A stretch of DNA of 64,000 bases from Cymodocea nodosa. Its lineage: Eukaryota; Streptophyta; Magnoliopsida; Alismatales; Cymodoceaceae. The stretch spans positions 5,478,501 through 5,542,500 of the forward strand of contig CM072342.1 in NCBI GenBank assembly GCA_036874045.1, given 5' to 3'. Positions 11,226 through 23,050 of this stretch are shown piece after piece. Numbering within the stretch: the first letter of the stretch is position 1; each line of letters starts with the position of its first letter. The notes under the pieces are model-generated. The model did not search any database. It saw only the letters and a program-made list of their open reading frames with translations, and was not told where the DNA came from. Position numbers and translations under genes: made by a program.

Positions 11226-11480
11226 TCATCCTACATTGTCATCATTATATATTCATGTATCTTATCTGCTAATTCTTTTCTTTGTTCTTGACTTATTTTA
11301 ACTTTTGTATTTCTTTCCATGTATACTTCTATTAATTATATATCATCAATAACATTTAATTCTTCTAACTCATATTGTAAATCTTCTTTATCAATTTCAT
11401 AAATGAAATTGTGAAGTAAAAAACATGCAATGATAATCTTCACTTGTGTTTTATATAGATATGACATATGACCTCTAAGT
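11203..11480 (-). pseudogene. Harbinger transposase C-terminal fragment (first copy)
   Basis: This is homologous to 11935-12230 over almost its whole length (shared blocks such as CTTTCATCCTACATTGTCATC versus CTTCCATCCCACCTTACTATC, and AAACATGCAATGATAATC versus AAACATGCGATGACAATC). On the minus strand it encodes the degenerate end of a PIF/Harbinger transposase (KIIIACFLLHNFI-like, then a Glu/Asp-rich tail). It breaks off at about 11480 and is a deletion derivative. Confidence 0.75.
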
Positions 11481-12017
11481 TCTTATATGTTAGGTAGGTT
11501 GGCAAGCACAAGCACAAGGTCTAGAAATTTTAGGAGGGCGAATTCGAAGGTCTGGAGGTCAAAACGTTTTAGGGAGAATGGAAAGTCTACCTTTTATATG
11601 GTTGGAATTTGTGTACTTTCCTTTCCAATAATTTGAATGTACATTAAGGAGTTGTTAGTGTACGACGGAAAATTTGTAACCGAAAGGAAAAGGAAAATTT
11701 TGAGAAGGGTTTAGTGCAGGATGGAAAGTTCTAATGAAAATTTTGACGAAAAGTTAGTACACGATGGAAAGTTCTGATAGAAATTCTGACGAAGGTTTAA
11801 TGTATGATGAGAAAGAGATGATAAAAAGAAGAAAATCTTCGAAAAAAATAAATTCAATGATTTATTACAACTAATATTTGAAAAATACAAATACATCTTA
11901 ATTCAAATATTACAATACTAAATAATATCAAGTAGTTCTTCCATCCCACCTTACTATCATCATATCTTCTTGTATCTTATCTGTCATTTCTTTTCTTTGT
12001 TCTTAAGTCATTCGAAC

Positions 12018-14097
12018 CTATGCATTGCTTTCCATATATATCTCTCTTATTGGTTGTATGTCATCAATAATATTTAACTCTTCCAACTTATCTTGCAAGT
12101 CTTCAAGTAAATCTTCTTTATCAGTCTTATGAATAAAATTATAAAGCAAAAAACATGCGATGACAATCTTCACTTGTGTTTCATATAGATATGGCATTTG
12201 ACTACATAATATTGAGAATTGATATTTCACAACTCCAAATGTATGCTCAATGACTGTTCTCAGTTGTGAATGTCTATAGTTGAAATTTTCTACAACATTA
12301 CAAGGAATTCTATCATTAACATAATTAGATAGATGATATCTTACACCTCAATATGGACAAATATATTATGGTCAATTTAGATATCTAGCATCAACTAAGT
12401 AAAACTTACCCGTATAAAAAAAATATTGGTATGGTGATGTCTTCATAACTTCTAAAAGTAGAAAACACATTTACCTAGTGAAACCTGAAAACCATTAGGT
12501 CTAGTAACTACATCTTGGAGAATACGAGCGTCAACAGCTGATCCTTCCCAACCAGCTAAAATATATGTAAATTTCATATCAAAATTACATGCTATCATTA
12601 TATTTTGAGATAATTCACCTTTTCTGTTCCCAAATCTTGCTGTTTTTTGTCCATAAATAGTTGCTTTGATATGTGTACCATCAATAACTCTAATACAATC
12701 CTATAAACATGCATTTTTATTTTGATATTGATTAAAATAACATTAAAGATAAGGAAACTACAAAAGTGTGGAAATGTACCTTAAAATATAGGTACACATT
12801 TGAGTCTTGACGAATTCGATTTGGTGTTTCAGATGAAGGTCTTTGTTAAGTATTTAATTTTGATGATATATGCTTTATTAATATATTTAAATAAGTCTAC
12901 ATAATATTCTCTAAGTATAATAGTTAACAGATTATCAGAAAGTTTCATTTTTATATCGAATAAATTAAAGATTTCTGAAGAGTTAAATTTGCAATAGTTA
13001 AACTTTCGGATAGTTAACATTTCAAATAGTTAAACTTTCAAATAGTTAACGTTTCATTTTTGTTGAATACTTTATGTTAAAAACTCGTATAGTTAAGGTT
13101 ATCTGCACATGTGTTTTTAATGTTTTAAGTTGTCACGTGTTTTCCATGTGTGTTTGGTAATGAAAAATCGAATAGTTAGATAACTGTTTGAGTTTTTATA
13201 CGCATGGATAGATAACTATTCGAGTTTTATAAAAGAACTAACGAACAGATAAGTTTCTTTGTTTAGACACGTGTTTTGCAGGTGCAAAAACTCGAAGAGT
13301 TAAAGGATAAGTGTTCGAGTTTTTACAGGACTTAAAAGATAACTGTTCGACTAAATCGAAGACTTAGAAAATATTCTACAAGACTCTAGGAAGATAAAGC
13401 TTCGGTGAATCTATGAAGTGGAGATCGTGGAAATTCAAATTGTTAGTGGAGAAAGTGGAAATTAAAATAGAAAGTAATTTGGATTAAAGAGAAAATTAGT
13501 ACGTGGATTATGGATTGTGGATCAAGTGGATGAACATGTTGAACGTGAAAGACAACAGAGTTCGACTACTAATAGAGAGTACGAGCTACATTACAACAGA
13601 GGATCTCTTGCTAGAAGAACATGATTTAGTCGTAATACAACATTTAAAACTTCATTAAAGTATTTACTAACTATCTAACTTGATCGACTAAATCGTTCTG
13701 TAGTTACTCTGTATCTTTGATTTTGCCCAACTATCACAAGGAATATAGCAAACTTCTCTTTTACACTGATATTGTTGGTATCTTTCATGACTTCTTCCCT
13801 CATTAATTCACAAAAACCCTTGAAAATACTTTGACTCATTCTATAAATCTTTCGACAATTGTAAATTTGATGTGGTAAAGAAGGATCTAGTAATCTTCTT
13901 ATATAATCTACACATTCTTTACTATAAATACGACTTGTACTTGAAAATAAAGTTGAGGTATTTGCAATCTTTGCTAAAATATTCCAAAAAGCATATAGAC
14001 ATCTTCGCCTTCTTCTAGCATGTTTTTCCTCTTTTTCAAATAACATTAATGTGTCATTTACTAGTTCGTCAAAATCCTCTTCAAAATTTATCGTCAC
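12018..14097 (-). pseudogene. PIF/Harbinger transposase, interrupted
   Basis: The N-terminal part (14097-13685) is open and includes YIRRLLDPSLPHQIYNCRKI, FCELMREEVMKDTNNISVKE and FLVIVGQNQRYRVTTERFSR, the conserved PIF region before the DDE domain. Sequence then jumps to an insertion (about 13684-12844). It resumes with PSSETPNRIRQDSNVYLYFK, a short intron (about 12780-12700) at the position seen in the family, and DCIRVIDGTHIKATIYGQ with the first catalytic Asp. Next come KGELSQNIMIACNFDMKFTY and AGWEGSAVDARIL with the second Asp. The end is the open C-terminus VKIVIACFLLYNFIHKTDKE. Internal stops occur near 12400. About 25 residues (the GETISRWFN-type segment) are missing at the insertion. 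Confidence 0.82.
12844..13684. mobile_element. Insertion inside the Harbinger transposase (LTR-like)
   Basis: About 840 bp of unrelated DNA splits the transposase exactly between the conserved RFSRS and PSSETP blocks. It begins TGTTAAGTATTTAATTTTG on the plus strand, resembling the start of some plant LTRs, and carries repeated motifs of the type AACTGTTCGAGTTTTTA (about 13000-13350). No protein similarity was found. A solo LTR is the best guess; the end coordinates are accurate to about 10 bp. Confidence 0.45.
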
Positions 14098-14299
14098 TTA
14101 CAAAATTTCATGTTCAAACATATTACAATGTTGTAATATGTTTAGAATGAAAAAGTGCATAATATTAACATTTAAATAATGGTTAATTGCATAATATTTA
14201 GCTTATCATATGAGAATTAAGTCATTATGTTATAATTGCACTGTTATATGCTTTAATTAAAGAATCTGCTTAATTTCGGTGAATTAATGTTAATTTAGT

Positions 14300-16190
14300 A
14301 CATTTCTGAACTGTCAGTAAGTTGTAGGCTGTGAAATTCTTAAGCATTCGAATTTTCTGATATTTCGGACAGTTATGTTTAACATACCGAACATGTATCG
14401 GATAGTTATGCTTTAAAAGAATATTTTATTATTTCCTGAAGTACATGTGTTGAAACCATAATGCATGTCTTAAGTGAACTTTCAGTGAGTTATCTATAAC
14501 TATCCGAAATTGCAGCTTGGCATCAGATAGTTATATGTGTAACTCTCTGAAATCTCCTTTTATTTATAAAATAGCTGTGGACACGTATCATGTTCTGGGA
14601 AAGTGACTTAAGTGAATTTTCGGTGAGTTATCTCTAACTATCTGAAATGCATCTGAGCAACGGATAATTAGACCAGTAACTCTCCGAAATGTTTCTTTTA
14701 TTATTAAACTGCTGCTGACATGTGTCGAGATTTGGTAGGTTTACTTAAGTTATATATCGGTGAGTTATCTATAACTATCCGAAATGCACAGATGTATTTC
14801 AGATAGTTAAGTTTATAAGTATCCGAAATACACCTGAGCATCGGATAGTTAAATTCATGCATGTGTTTTATAGTTAAATAAACGAGGTAAGTCCATTGAG
14901 TTATCTGTAACTCCACGGACTATTATTTTCTAATATGCCACTGTAGCGGTTGCAGAAACATGACAGTTGGAAGGAAAAACCACGATCGCACGTATCGCAC
15001 AGGGAGAAGAAATCATCATTGTTGATATGAATGAAGGAAATCCAATCGACCATTCAAGCAGAAGCAATTACCACTAAAGAAATATAAAAGAAAAGAAGAA
15101 AAAGAAGTAAAGGGTGTGTGATCGATAGGTATGGCTAGTGTGTACAAAGGAGGAGCACCGAACTTTCTGCAGATAGTGTCGGCAATTCTCTTAAGTACCA
15201 CACCAACCATTATCACCACCACATTATCATCACCTTATCACCAACCATCGAAAGTCTATGAGGATGTTTTCCTGATGTTGGGTCAATTTCGAGCCAAACA
15301 CAGTGCTTGACAACCACTGTGAGGAGTGATCGCGTCGCGGGAAGGGAAACCATTTTTACCAAGCGTCGACTCATATCTCAGGAGATCGTAAAGCTTCTAA
15401 CCTTGGCTTCGAGTTGATGCCTATATGCTGAAGAAGAGATCATCTTGCAATTCTAGACTCGCAATTCTATAGGGAGAGGAGATAGAATTGTAAGTGCTTT
15501 AATTTTCAGTGGTGTAATCACGTCGCATATAGTGATGGAAGTATTTACTGTTGACTGAGATTACTTTACATTTCACATTTCGCCCATTTACATATTCATA
15601 TTAAAACAAAAATACCAAAAACAACTTATCTGTGTTTGTATTTTGTATTTGAGTGTTGTGTTGTTTGTTTTGTATCGTGATTAATGTTATCTTTGTCAGT
15701 GTTGTGATTGTTTTATGTTTGTTTTAGTTTTACAGTTTACTGAAATTGGTTCATTCAAAAGACTTAAAGATTTTAATGGTTACTATTTGAATTATCTAAA
15801 TGTTAGTATGCTTAATGATAAATCCAGTGTTTACTAACATTAAAGAGCTTAATTGATGTTATTTACAATCTGTGGAACCGCCCAATGGTTGGTCGAATTT
15901 CTATTTAAATAGCAGTATTAACTAGGAAATGCAGGCTCGTGAAATTAACTTAAGTCCACGAGGTTAGTCCGTTGAGTTAGCCATAACTCAACGAACTTTA
16001 TCCGTTAAGATAACTATAACTCAACGAAGAGCTTATGGAATATATAAATTTGATTGTTAAAAATGAAACAGTTCTCAATTCTTAAGCAATTCTCTATGGG
16101 ATCGACCTATATTTGCACACTAATACAATAGACACTGTGCACTTGCAGTTAAAATACAAATTCGTATTAAAATCTAATTTGTGTTAAAGG
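14300..16190. mobile_element. Inserted repeat-rich block between the two Harbinger ORFs (LTR/untranslated retroelement-like)
   Basis: No coding signal. It holds a tandem array (14480-14920) and, at its right end, the phrase ATGGGATCGACCTATATTTG followed by GTGCACTTGCAGTT. That resembles the untranslated region near the LTR of plant gypsy elements (GGGATCGACC...). It separates ORFs that in intact Harbinger elements lie about 1 kb apart, so it is read as a later insertion. Class not certain. Confidence 0.4.
14480..14920. repeat. Tandem array with dyad motif GAGTTATCTATAACTATCCG
   Basis: Three to four imperfect units of about 125-150 bp start at roughly 14480, 14610 and 14755, with a partial one near 14895. 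Each opens with a sequence like TCGGTGAGTTATCTATAACT (contains the dyad GTTATnnATAAC), followed by CCGAAATGCA and a second half with CGGATAGTTA. Related single motifs continue at 14340-14420 and 15955-16030 (GAGTTAGCCATAACTCAACG). Confidence 0.6.
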
Positions 16191-16449
16191 TTGTTTGTTT
16201 TCTTCTAAAAAAAGAATAGGCATAAAGATAAATTAACTAAGTAAAAATAGAAGTTAACAAATCCAAGTTTTCTAGTGTCGTACTTGCTAAACACAAACAT
16301 AATACAAATGAACATACTACATGAAATCATTCCACAATTAATAGAATATAACAAAATATGATAAACAAACATGCGACATAATATCATTCCACATTTCAAG
16401 TCCAAACAAAAAGTACATGACATCAAACATCTAATACAAAAAAAAAAAC

Positions 16450-17539
16450 ATGTAAACCATCTTTAGTCTTCCATCTTTTCTAAGTGAAACTTTAACCATC
16501 CTTGTCGCATTTCTTTTGAAATTGTTGAAAATATTTTACTAATTTCTTACTTTTAGAATAATTGAGTGATTTTATATCGATTAGTCACAGATAGATCTTC
16601 AATCTCAAATATTACTATAATATTTTCATCTAAAAAAGACTAAGACTTCTTTTGCCATGTAAACATTTTCTTCTTCCATGCAAATATTTCTTTTCGTATG
16701 CCAACCATCTCCTTTTATATGCTAATCATCTCTCTCGTTTGTTCATTATGTACCTCACCATTAGTAGTATCTTGTTAACACAAAGTAAGAAAAACTCATG
16801 ATGTATCTTTCAAACATTCTGCTATCATTTGCTGAGATTCCGCATGAGGGCGTGCTTGCTTTCCTTTTTTCCTCTACTCCAATAAAGTATGTGCACTTCC
16901 TCATGAACTAGGAGGTATGTCAGAATTGATGTCCATTCCATCTTGTGTAATGTTTGGAGTAAATGTATTTGGAACTTGAGTGATTGGTACAATATCTACT
17001 TCTTCTGCTTGTCTAAACATATTTCCACTAGCTATAGTACCTTCAAAAATTAGCTGCAATTGCTCATAAATCAAACATGATTTTTTCTTGTAGCTTTCTC
17101 ACTCTAGATGTGCCTACAAAAAATTACAATATATATTAAAAAAAAATATTACAATTGGCATAATCTTAAAGTATGTAATTAGAAATCAAACATTAATAAA
17201 CTCCTTCCATATCTCTTCATCTATATTAGTATACCATTGTATGAAATTTCATCCCCATCCATTCTGATTTGTAATTTTGGAGTAGTTATGATAAATTTGT
17301 TTCCATGCTTTTAAGCAACTTTTCACATTCTTCTTTGTAATACATGTATTTCTTCTATTATTGTATTTTTCAACTACTTTATCTCAAGTGCTTCCTTTAA
17401 TCTTTCTATCTTGGGTTTTTTTTGTTTCCCTCATTTAATACTTCTAACAAAATATCTAAAGCAAATGTATTTGCATCAGCATTCTAAGTCATATAATTTC
17501 GTCCTCCATTACCCCTTCCTTTATCAAGAGTAGCCATTT
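16450..17539 (-). pseudogene. Harbinger-associated Myb/SANT-like DNA-binding protein, broken
   Basis: The minus strand starts MATLDKGRGNGGRNYMT at 17539 and continues NADANTFALDILLEVLNEGN, then a CEKLLKSMETNLS helix and a WMGMKFHTMVY segment. This matches the Myb/SANT-like (Myb_DNA-bind_3 type) second ORF of plant Harbinger elements, which helps bring the transposase to the element ends. Several stops (for example where the family has a Trp in YLTWT) and frameshifts show it is dead. The C-terminal part down to 16450 is poorly conserved. Confidence 0.75.
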
Positions 17540-18995
17540 ACTACATGAGAACAAATATTAATTAATTACTCCCACAGAAGATTATAAGATTTGCAAAAAC
17601 ATAACATATTTTGTCAATCTACTCAATTATAGAAAATGAAAGCAAAACAATAACAAGTAGAGCTTGAGCAAATGACTACTAAAATTGCAAAATTGTACTA
17701 ACCAGTTCAACTAAAATGAAGTTATTGTATAAGCTATGTAAAATCAATGTGTGAACAAATGAAGTTACCCCTTCCTCTATTAAGAGTAGTCATTTACTAC
17801 ATGAAAACAAATATTAACAAAAGGTAACAAAAAATCTTTTCATGCAAATACATAAACAAAAAGTCACAATCTCTTATTGTACATGACAACCATTACTTGA
17901 TCAACTGTTAAAAATTACCTAACCTACAAGTAATCTAATTATGTTTCATATAAAGATGTACTTATTTTATCTACACAAACATCTCTAATGGATCTCAGTA
18001 ACAAGTTAAAATTGCAATTCTTGAATTGAAGCTTCGATACTAATGGATTATGCAACATGAAAATAGCAACTATCATTAATTAAACAAGCACATATTTAGG
18101 TAGATTACAAAAATCTATATTATTTAAGTCAAAGAACCAGCTGTGCAACTTACCAACAATATATTTATAATATACCCATGCATCTACAATATATATTTAT
18201 TAATAATAGAATGGAAGGACACTGAAGTGATTTTAAAGTAACCCAAAAAAGCAATAATGAAAATTTCTTGAGGTAACTAACACGATAATTCTCTCATACC
18301 CATTAATTCATGACTACATTGTTCAAAGATCGTACATCTCATATGGAAGGAATGAATGCAAGTTGATTCATCAAGAAAAAGAGAAATTCCATCATGTAAG
18401 AATATCACATGACCTTTCTTAAAAGAAACATTGCTTCATGTGATTATCGAAATTTTTTTCTTCAGGTAGACATTATACAAATAGCTTATTGAAAAAATCA
18501 AGAGCCTCATTTAATCTTGTCTAATAATGTACTACATCAGCCCTATTCTATTTTTGCAACATGAGTTGGCACAGACCAACCACAATTAGATGCTCAACTA
18601 GTAAAATGTCTGATTAGAAGCCATGGCGACACACGTACGCACTTGTTGATGTCGACTAGTAAAATGTCCTTGTCGATGTGTGGTCTTCGTTGATGAACTT
18701 TGGGTTCTTCAAATTCTCCCTACTCCCAAGCTTCAACATGTTCCTCAACTCCCATCAGCAATCGGTGTTGAACGTGCCTCTTCCAATGAGTGGAGGGAAT
18801 GGTAGGCGGGGGGATGCGATGGGGAGGGAGTTCAAGACGTAGTATCGATTGGAAACAAGTTTCATAAATCGAAAACAAATCGTAAACAAGTTCAACACAA
18901 ATAATATCGATTTAACACAAATCGGAAACAAGTTTGACACACAAGGAAAAGCAAAAATCGGGCGAGGAAGATTCGAGAGGGGATTTACCAGTAGT

Positions 18996-19500
18996 GAAGA
19001 AGAGTTGGCGACACACAGGAGCCTTGCTGCACAGGCGACGCAACGGCAGCGACACAACGATAAGGAGGGGGCGAGGAAGAGTCGGCTTTAGGCGACACGA
19101 TGGCAACGACAAATGTTCTTCGGCTTCATAGGTCGAGATGGGGGCGTTGGGCTCGAGTTACCAGCGGCGAAGAAGAGCTAGCAACACACAGGAGCGGTGT
19201 TGCACAAGCGACGTGACGGCAAGGAGGGGGCGAGGAAGAGTCAGCTTCAGGCGACATGATGGCAACGACAAATGTTCTTTAGCTTCACGAGTCGAGATGG
19301 GGGCGTCGAGCTTGAATTACCAGCGGCGAAGAAGAGCTGGCAACACATAGGAGCGGTGTTGCATAGGCGACACGACAGCAGCGACGCAACGACAAGGAGG
19401 GGATGAGGAAGAGTCGACTTCAGGCGACGCAACGGTAACGGCGAATGTTCTTCGACTTCACGGGTTCGAGATGAGGGCGTTGGACTCGAAGGAAGGTCGA
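18996..19500. repeat. GC-rich tandem repeat, about 2.9 units of 159-173 bp
   Basis: The word GAAGAAGAGYTRGCRACACA recurs at 18996, 19169 and 19328. Each unit contains GCGACG...GGCAAGGAGGGGGCGAGGAAGAGTC-type, GCGACACGATGGCAACGAC and AATGTTCTTCGRCTTCA blocks. It lies just upstream of the Myb/SANT ORF in the minus-strand element, so it may be its 5' leader or promoter region. Open frames across it on both strands are a by-product of low stop density. Confidence 0.75.
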
Positions 19501-19765
19501 TTTTCAAAGGAGGGAGGTCGAAAATCATGAAACGGTAAAGGTCATTTTAGGTATTTATATGTCAATAAAATTTAAATTTCTTTTTCCTTTAGTATCGTGC
19601 ATGCTGTATTCTGACAAAATTTAGTAATTTTTCTTTTCGTCAGACATTAACTCCTCTTAATACTTATTTTATCAAAATATTTACACTTTTCTTTTCATTT
19701 CATAAACTCCAGTATACTCTAACCCTTCCGAAAAAAGAAAAATTTAACTGCTAAAGGAAAATGAA

Positions 19766-21452
19766 GCCCTTTTAACTATCTTATCCTCACTTTTGGAAAA
19801 ACTGGTCAATTACAAGTTACAACTTATTAAAATTTGGAGAGTTGACTTATTAGAGACATAGCTTGCTTGTAGTGTATCTTACGCTCTACGTGTTTAGATG
19901 CAAATGAGACCTACAACTGATAAAATACTAAGATTAACTCTCGGCTATATATCAGTGACGACATTCATGATAAAAATACTGTGGACGTCGACACTTACAC
20001 TTTCTTGTAGAATTTATGAATACCAATATTTTTATTCCATTTTAAGGTTAACCATCTTTTTTAATTGTCACGCCCCAAGAATCAGATGATAACAATTGTT
20101 GTAATATTAGTAAAAAAAAATTGTATATAAAAAGGTACGTAAAAACAATTTTTAATGTAAGATAAAGATACCTGCTATTGATTACACAAAATAAACCTAA
20201 AGAGAAACCAAAATGCCACAGATCTATCATGTTGTATAAAAATATGATCTAACTATAAAATAACACATAGGATGGTCCAATGTAACTTCCACAGCATAAG
20301 ATTCTAATAGACATCAACTTCAACATCTCCTCAAAACAATCACCGTCTTGGAATAGTCTTATACGTCTTCTCCTCCACAGCACGCTCAACCTTGTCACGC
20401 CTTAAGATCTATACAATTAATAAAAGATGGTGAGCTACAACTTAATAAGTATCTGTTAAGTCATCTGTAAATAAAGAGGAAATAAACTCAACTTATAATT
20501 CAATGCACATAAAATAACAATTGTAAATAGAAGGTGGGAGTAATTTAGCACTAAATAGGGATTCATTCTCAACAACAACAACAAAAAAACGGAAAAGATA
20601 AAGAAAGATAGAAATTAACTATTTCATAATTTTACTTTCTCTTTTGATATTTGTTTAACAACAATTATCTCACAAATCTATAACATATGAATTGGTAACC
20701 AGATCATATAAGTCCTATGGCATAAACCTTGACGGTTTTAACCAGATCTTGGTGATTGTACACATAATACTATAATATCATCCCTATAGTTGATCCTGAT
20801 CATAGCCTTATTGTATCTTTAGTGACATTAAGACGTCCCAAATTTTTTTTTATATTTGAAAAGAACCATCACCTTATATTAAATATATACACAGGAGTAC
20901 ACTAGAAGAAACCAAATGTTGACCGTTGCACCTTTTCTTCAGGACATGTTGGTGTGATGGCAAAGTTACTCTCCAAGAAGTCTGCATGCATAAAATGTTC
21001 AATCATATAATTAAGCATTCTCGAATACAATAGAAAATGATTGTAAAACACTTCTTGAGTCTTAATTGTGTACTCAGCTACTCTTAATTAAAAAGAGTAT
21101 ATGAAAAAAGAGCATCATTAATAAATTCTTCCATAACTTAACTTCATCTACTTCTGTTTCTCCTTTAAAGTGGTCAGTTTATGGTGAATCTGTACTGACT
21201 TAAACCATCTATACTCGATTTGGAGTTTATTTAATCTAATTATGGGACTCTGGATTTCTGTTGCCCTTCAATTAAGATAGTTCATCCATGAATATTCTAT
21301 CTACAACTATTGATGAGTATGACCGATGCATCACTGCCAAGACCGGTGAAACATGTCTAGAAATAACCTAACGATTTATGATATTATATATTATATTTTA
21401 TTTTAAATTATCATATAATATACAAATATTATAATGATTATAATAGATATTT

Positions 21453-21496
<44 letters not shown>

Positions 21497-22277
21497 CCAA
21501 GCTATAAATCATCCATTCTTGAAAATGCACCTTTGCCAATAACTTTCAAGTCATATAAAACCAGACCATACTAGAATATTATCGTAGTAATTCTTATAAG
21601 AAGTTTTTCCTTCGTTATTCTCTGGTTGTATTCACTTTTATTAAACAAAAGTAATTTTTTTTCTTCCATAGATAATGAATTGATGCAAAAGTTCTTAAAT
21701 AAACAGAAATTCTATGTGATCACCTTTACTCTTTTATATATTTGCAAGAAGATACGAAAACACTTTATAAAATATTTCTTAGAAACACGCCCAGTATTTT
21801 AAAGTTTAACAATTGAGATTTACACGGAGTTTGGAAAACTTAAATTTTAACAAAGTTACAATTTCGTACACAATTCAAAAATTTCAGAATATATAGATTA
21901 TAAAAACTGTTCGATAAGTATTTGAGTGGAAACTGAAGATGTTTACTTTTAGATGCACGTAACTCTTAGATTAATGAACTGAAGATGTTTAATAAATTAT
22001 TAATATATATTATACTATTTAAAATATTATTTTTTAAGTTGATAATAAATTTTAAAAATATTTTGATTAAAATATTATATTTTAATTTTAAGTTTTTCTT
22101 CGAATATAAATATTTTTTGAAAATCTTAATTTTCTGCACAAATATAAATTTTACGAATTTCGAAATTTTTTAACATACACGTGAATAAAAATGTCTATTT
22201 TTTTTGTAAAATACAAGTTTCCGTACAAAATCAAAAAGATATTTTTTGATATTTGACTAAATTTTGAGTGGAGAAAA
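19766..22277. other. AT-rich spacer, possible LTR remnant
   Basis: No gene recognised. Around 20066-20460 the phrases GTCACGCCCCAAGAATC, CTTGTCACGCCTTAAGATC and GGTGAGCTACAACTTAATAAG occur. They resemble stretches common in LTRs of plant gypsy elements, but boundaries could not be set. A (AT)n run is at 21456-21491, and 21985-22180 is more than 80% A+T. Confidence 0.35.
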
Positions 22278-22328
22278 TTGAGCATCACAAAAGGAACCGG
22301 TGGCCTCCGGCCTCCGCACGCCATACCG

Positions 22329-22500
22329 ACACGTGTACTTTTTTTAACAAAGATTTTTTTTTTCTTTTTTTGGGAACGCCGCAAAGAACAAAGATTCGTG
22401 GTAGCGGATCAAAAAATGATAAATACAAATGAAAGTACCGGCACGTGTAGATGGACACGCTGTACTTGGTCTGTCACTGGCTTCCACAGCTTACGTGGCA
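22329..22500 (+). promoter_or_regulatory. Cluster of ACGT-core motifs upstream of RKP
   Basis: ACACGTGT at 22329-22336 (palindromic G-box), GCACGTGT at 22441-22448 and TTACGTGGCA at about 22491-22500. They lie some 100-300 bp before the likely transcribed leader of RKP. Such elements bind bZIP/bHLH factors (ABRE or G-box type). Whether they act here is inference. Confidence 0.4.
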
Positions 22501-22969
22501 TTTCGCAGGGGAACGAGGAAAGGTTTGCATCTTGTTATCATCTACTCTTTTTCCCATCCATTTGTTTGGGAAAAAAAAGGAAAGAAAATAAAAGAAAATT
22601 TGCCCTACACGGCCTTTGTTGTCGTCGTCTTTCGCTGGCTTCACGCTCTCTCCGGCCTCTTGTTCTCGTCCCCTTCTTTTTTTTTCCTTCTCCCGATTTC
22701 TCCTGCTCCGCTGCCTGCAATCCTTAATTCGGCAAATCGTATGCTCTTCTCCTCCCGCCCCAGGCCTTCCCACCCCCTTTCGACGGCGGCCCGCATGTGC
22801 GTTGCTCTTTTTCTTTGATTTATGGACGCTGGCCAAGGATTTGATTATATTTGGTGTTTTAGGGGGGGGGAAGGGGGAATTCATACTTATGTTGTTTTGG
22901 GAACAGTTCTGTTGTATCGGTATATTAATCAACTTTTCTTTTCTTGTTCCTGTTATAGGTCACTGCGGA

Positions 22970-23005
22970 ATGGGTTGTGTTGCTCGTCGCCGGAAGTGGT
23001 TCTAG
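22970..23005 (+). other. Upstream ORF in the RKP leader (11 aa)
   Basis: ATG at 22970 opens an 11-codon frame (MGCVARRRKWF) ending TAG at 23003-23005, 45 bp before the RKP start. It lies just after a probable 5'-UTR splice acceptor (CTGTTATAG|GTCACT, about 22957), so it should be in the mature leader. Confidence 0.45.
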
Positions 23006-23050
23006 CAGAAAGTAAAGTTCTGTTGTTGGGCTGTTAGTTTTGTAGACTTG

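Larger units (their letters stand above)
11490..19765 (-). mobile_element. PIF/Harbinger DNA transposon, autonomous-type but broken
   Basis: The two ORFs diagnostic of PIF/Harbinger are both present on the minus strand: a Myb/SANT-like DNA-binding protein (17539 to about 16450) and a DDE transposase (14097 to about 12018). Both ends carry similar subterminal sequence: 11640-11830 has repeated (G)TTAGTRCACGA-type units, and 19590-19700 carries the reverse-complement type (TTCGTCAGACATTAACTCC). Exact terminal inverted repeats and a TTA/TAA target duplication were not pinned down, so the ends are approximate. The body was later interrupted by insertions at about 12844-13684 and about 14300-16190. 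Confidence 0.72.

Noticed and set aside
22278..22932. Overlapping 129-152 aa open frames before RKP on both strands.
   Set aside because: Low-complexity promoter and 5'-leader DNA (T/C-rich); translations are Phe/Ser/Pro or Lys/Arg strings without motifs.
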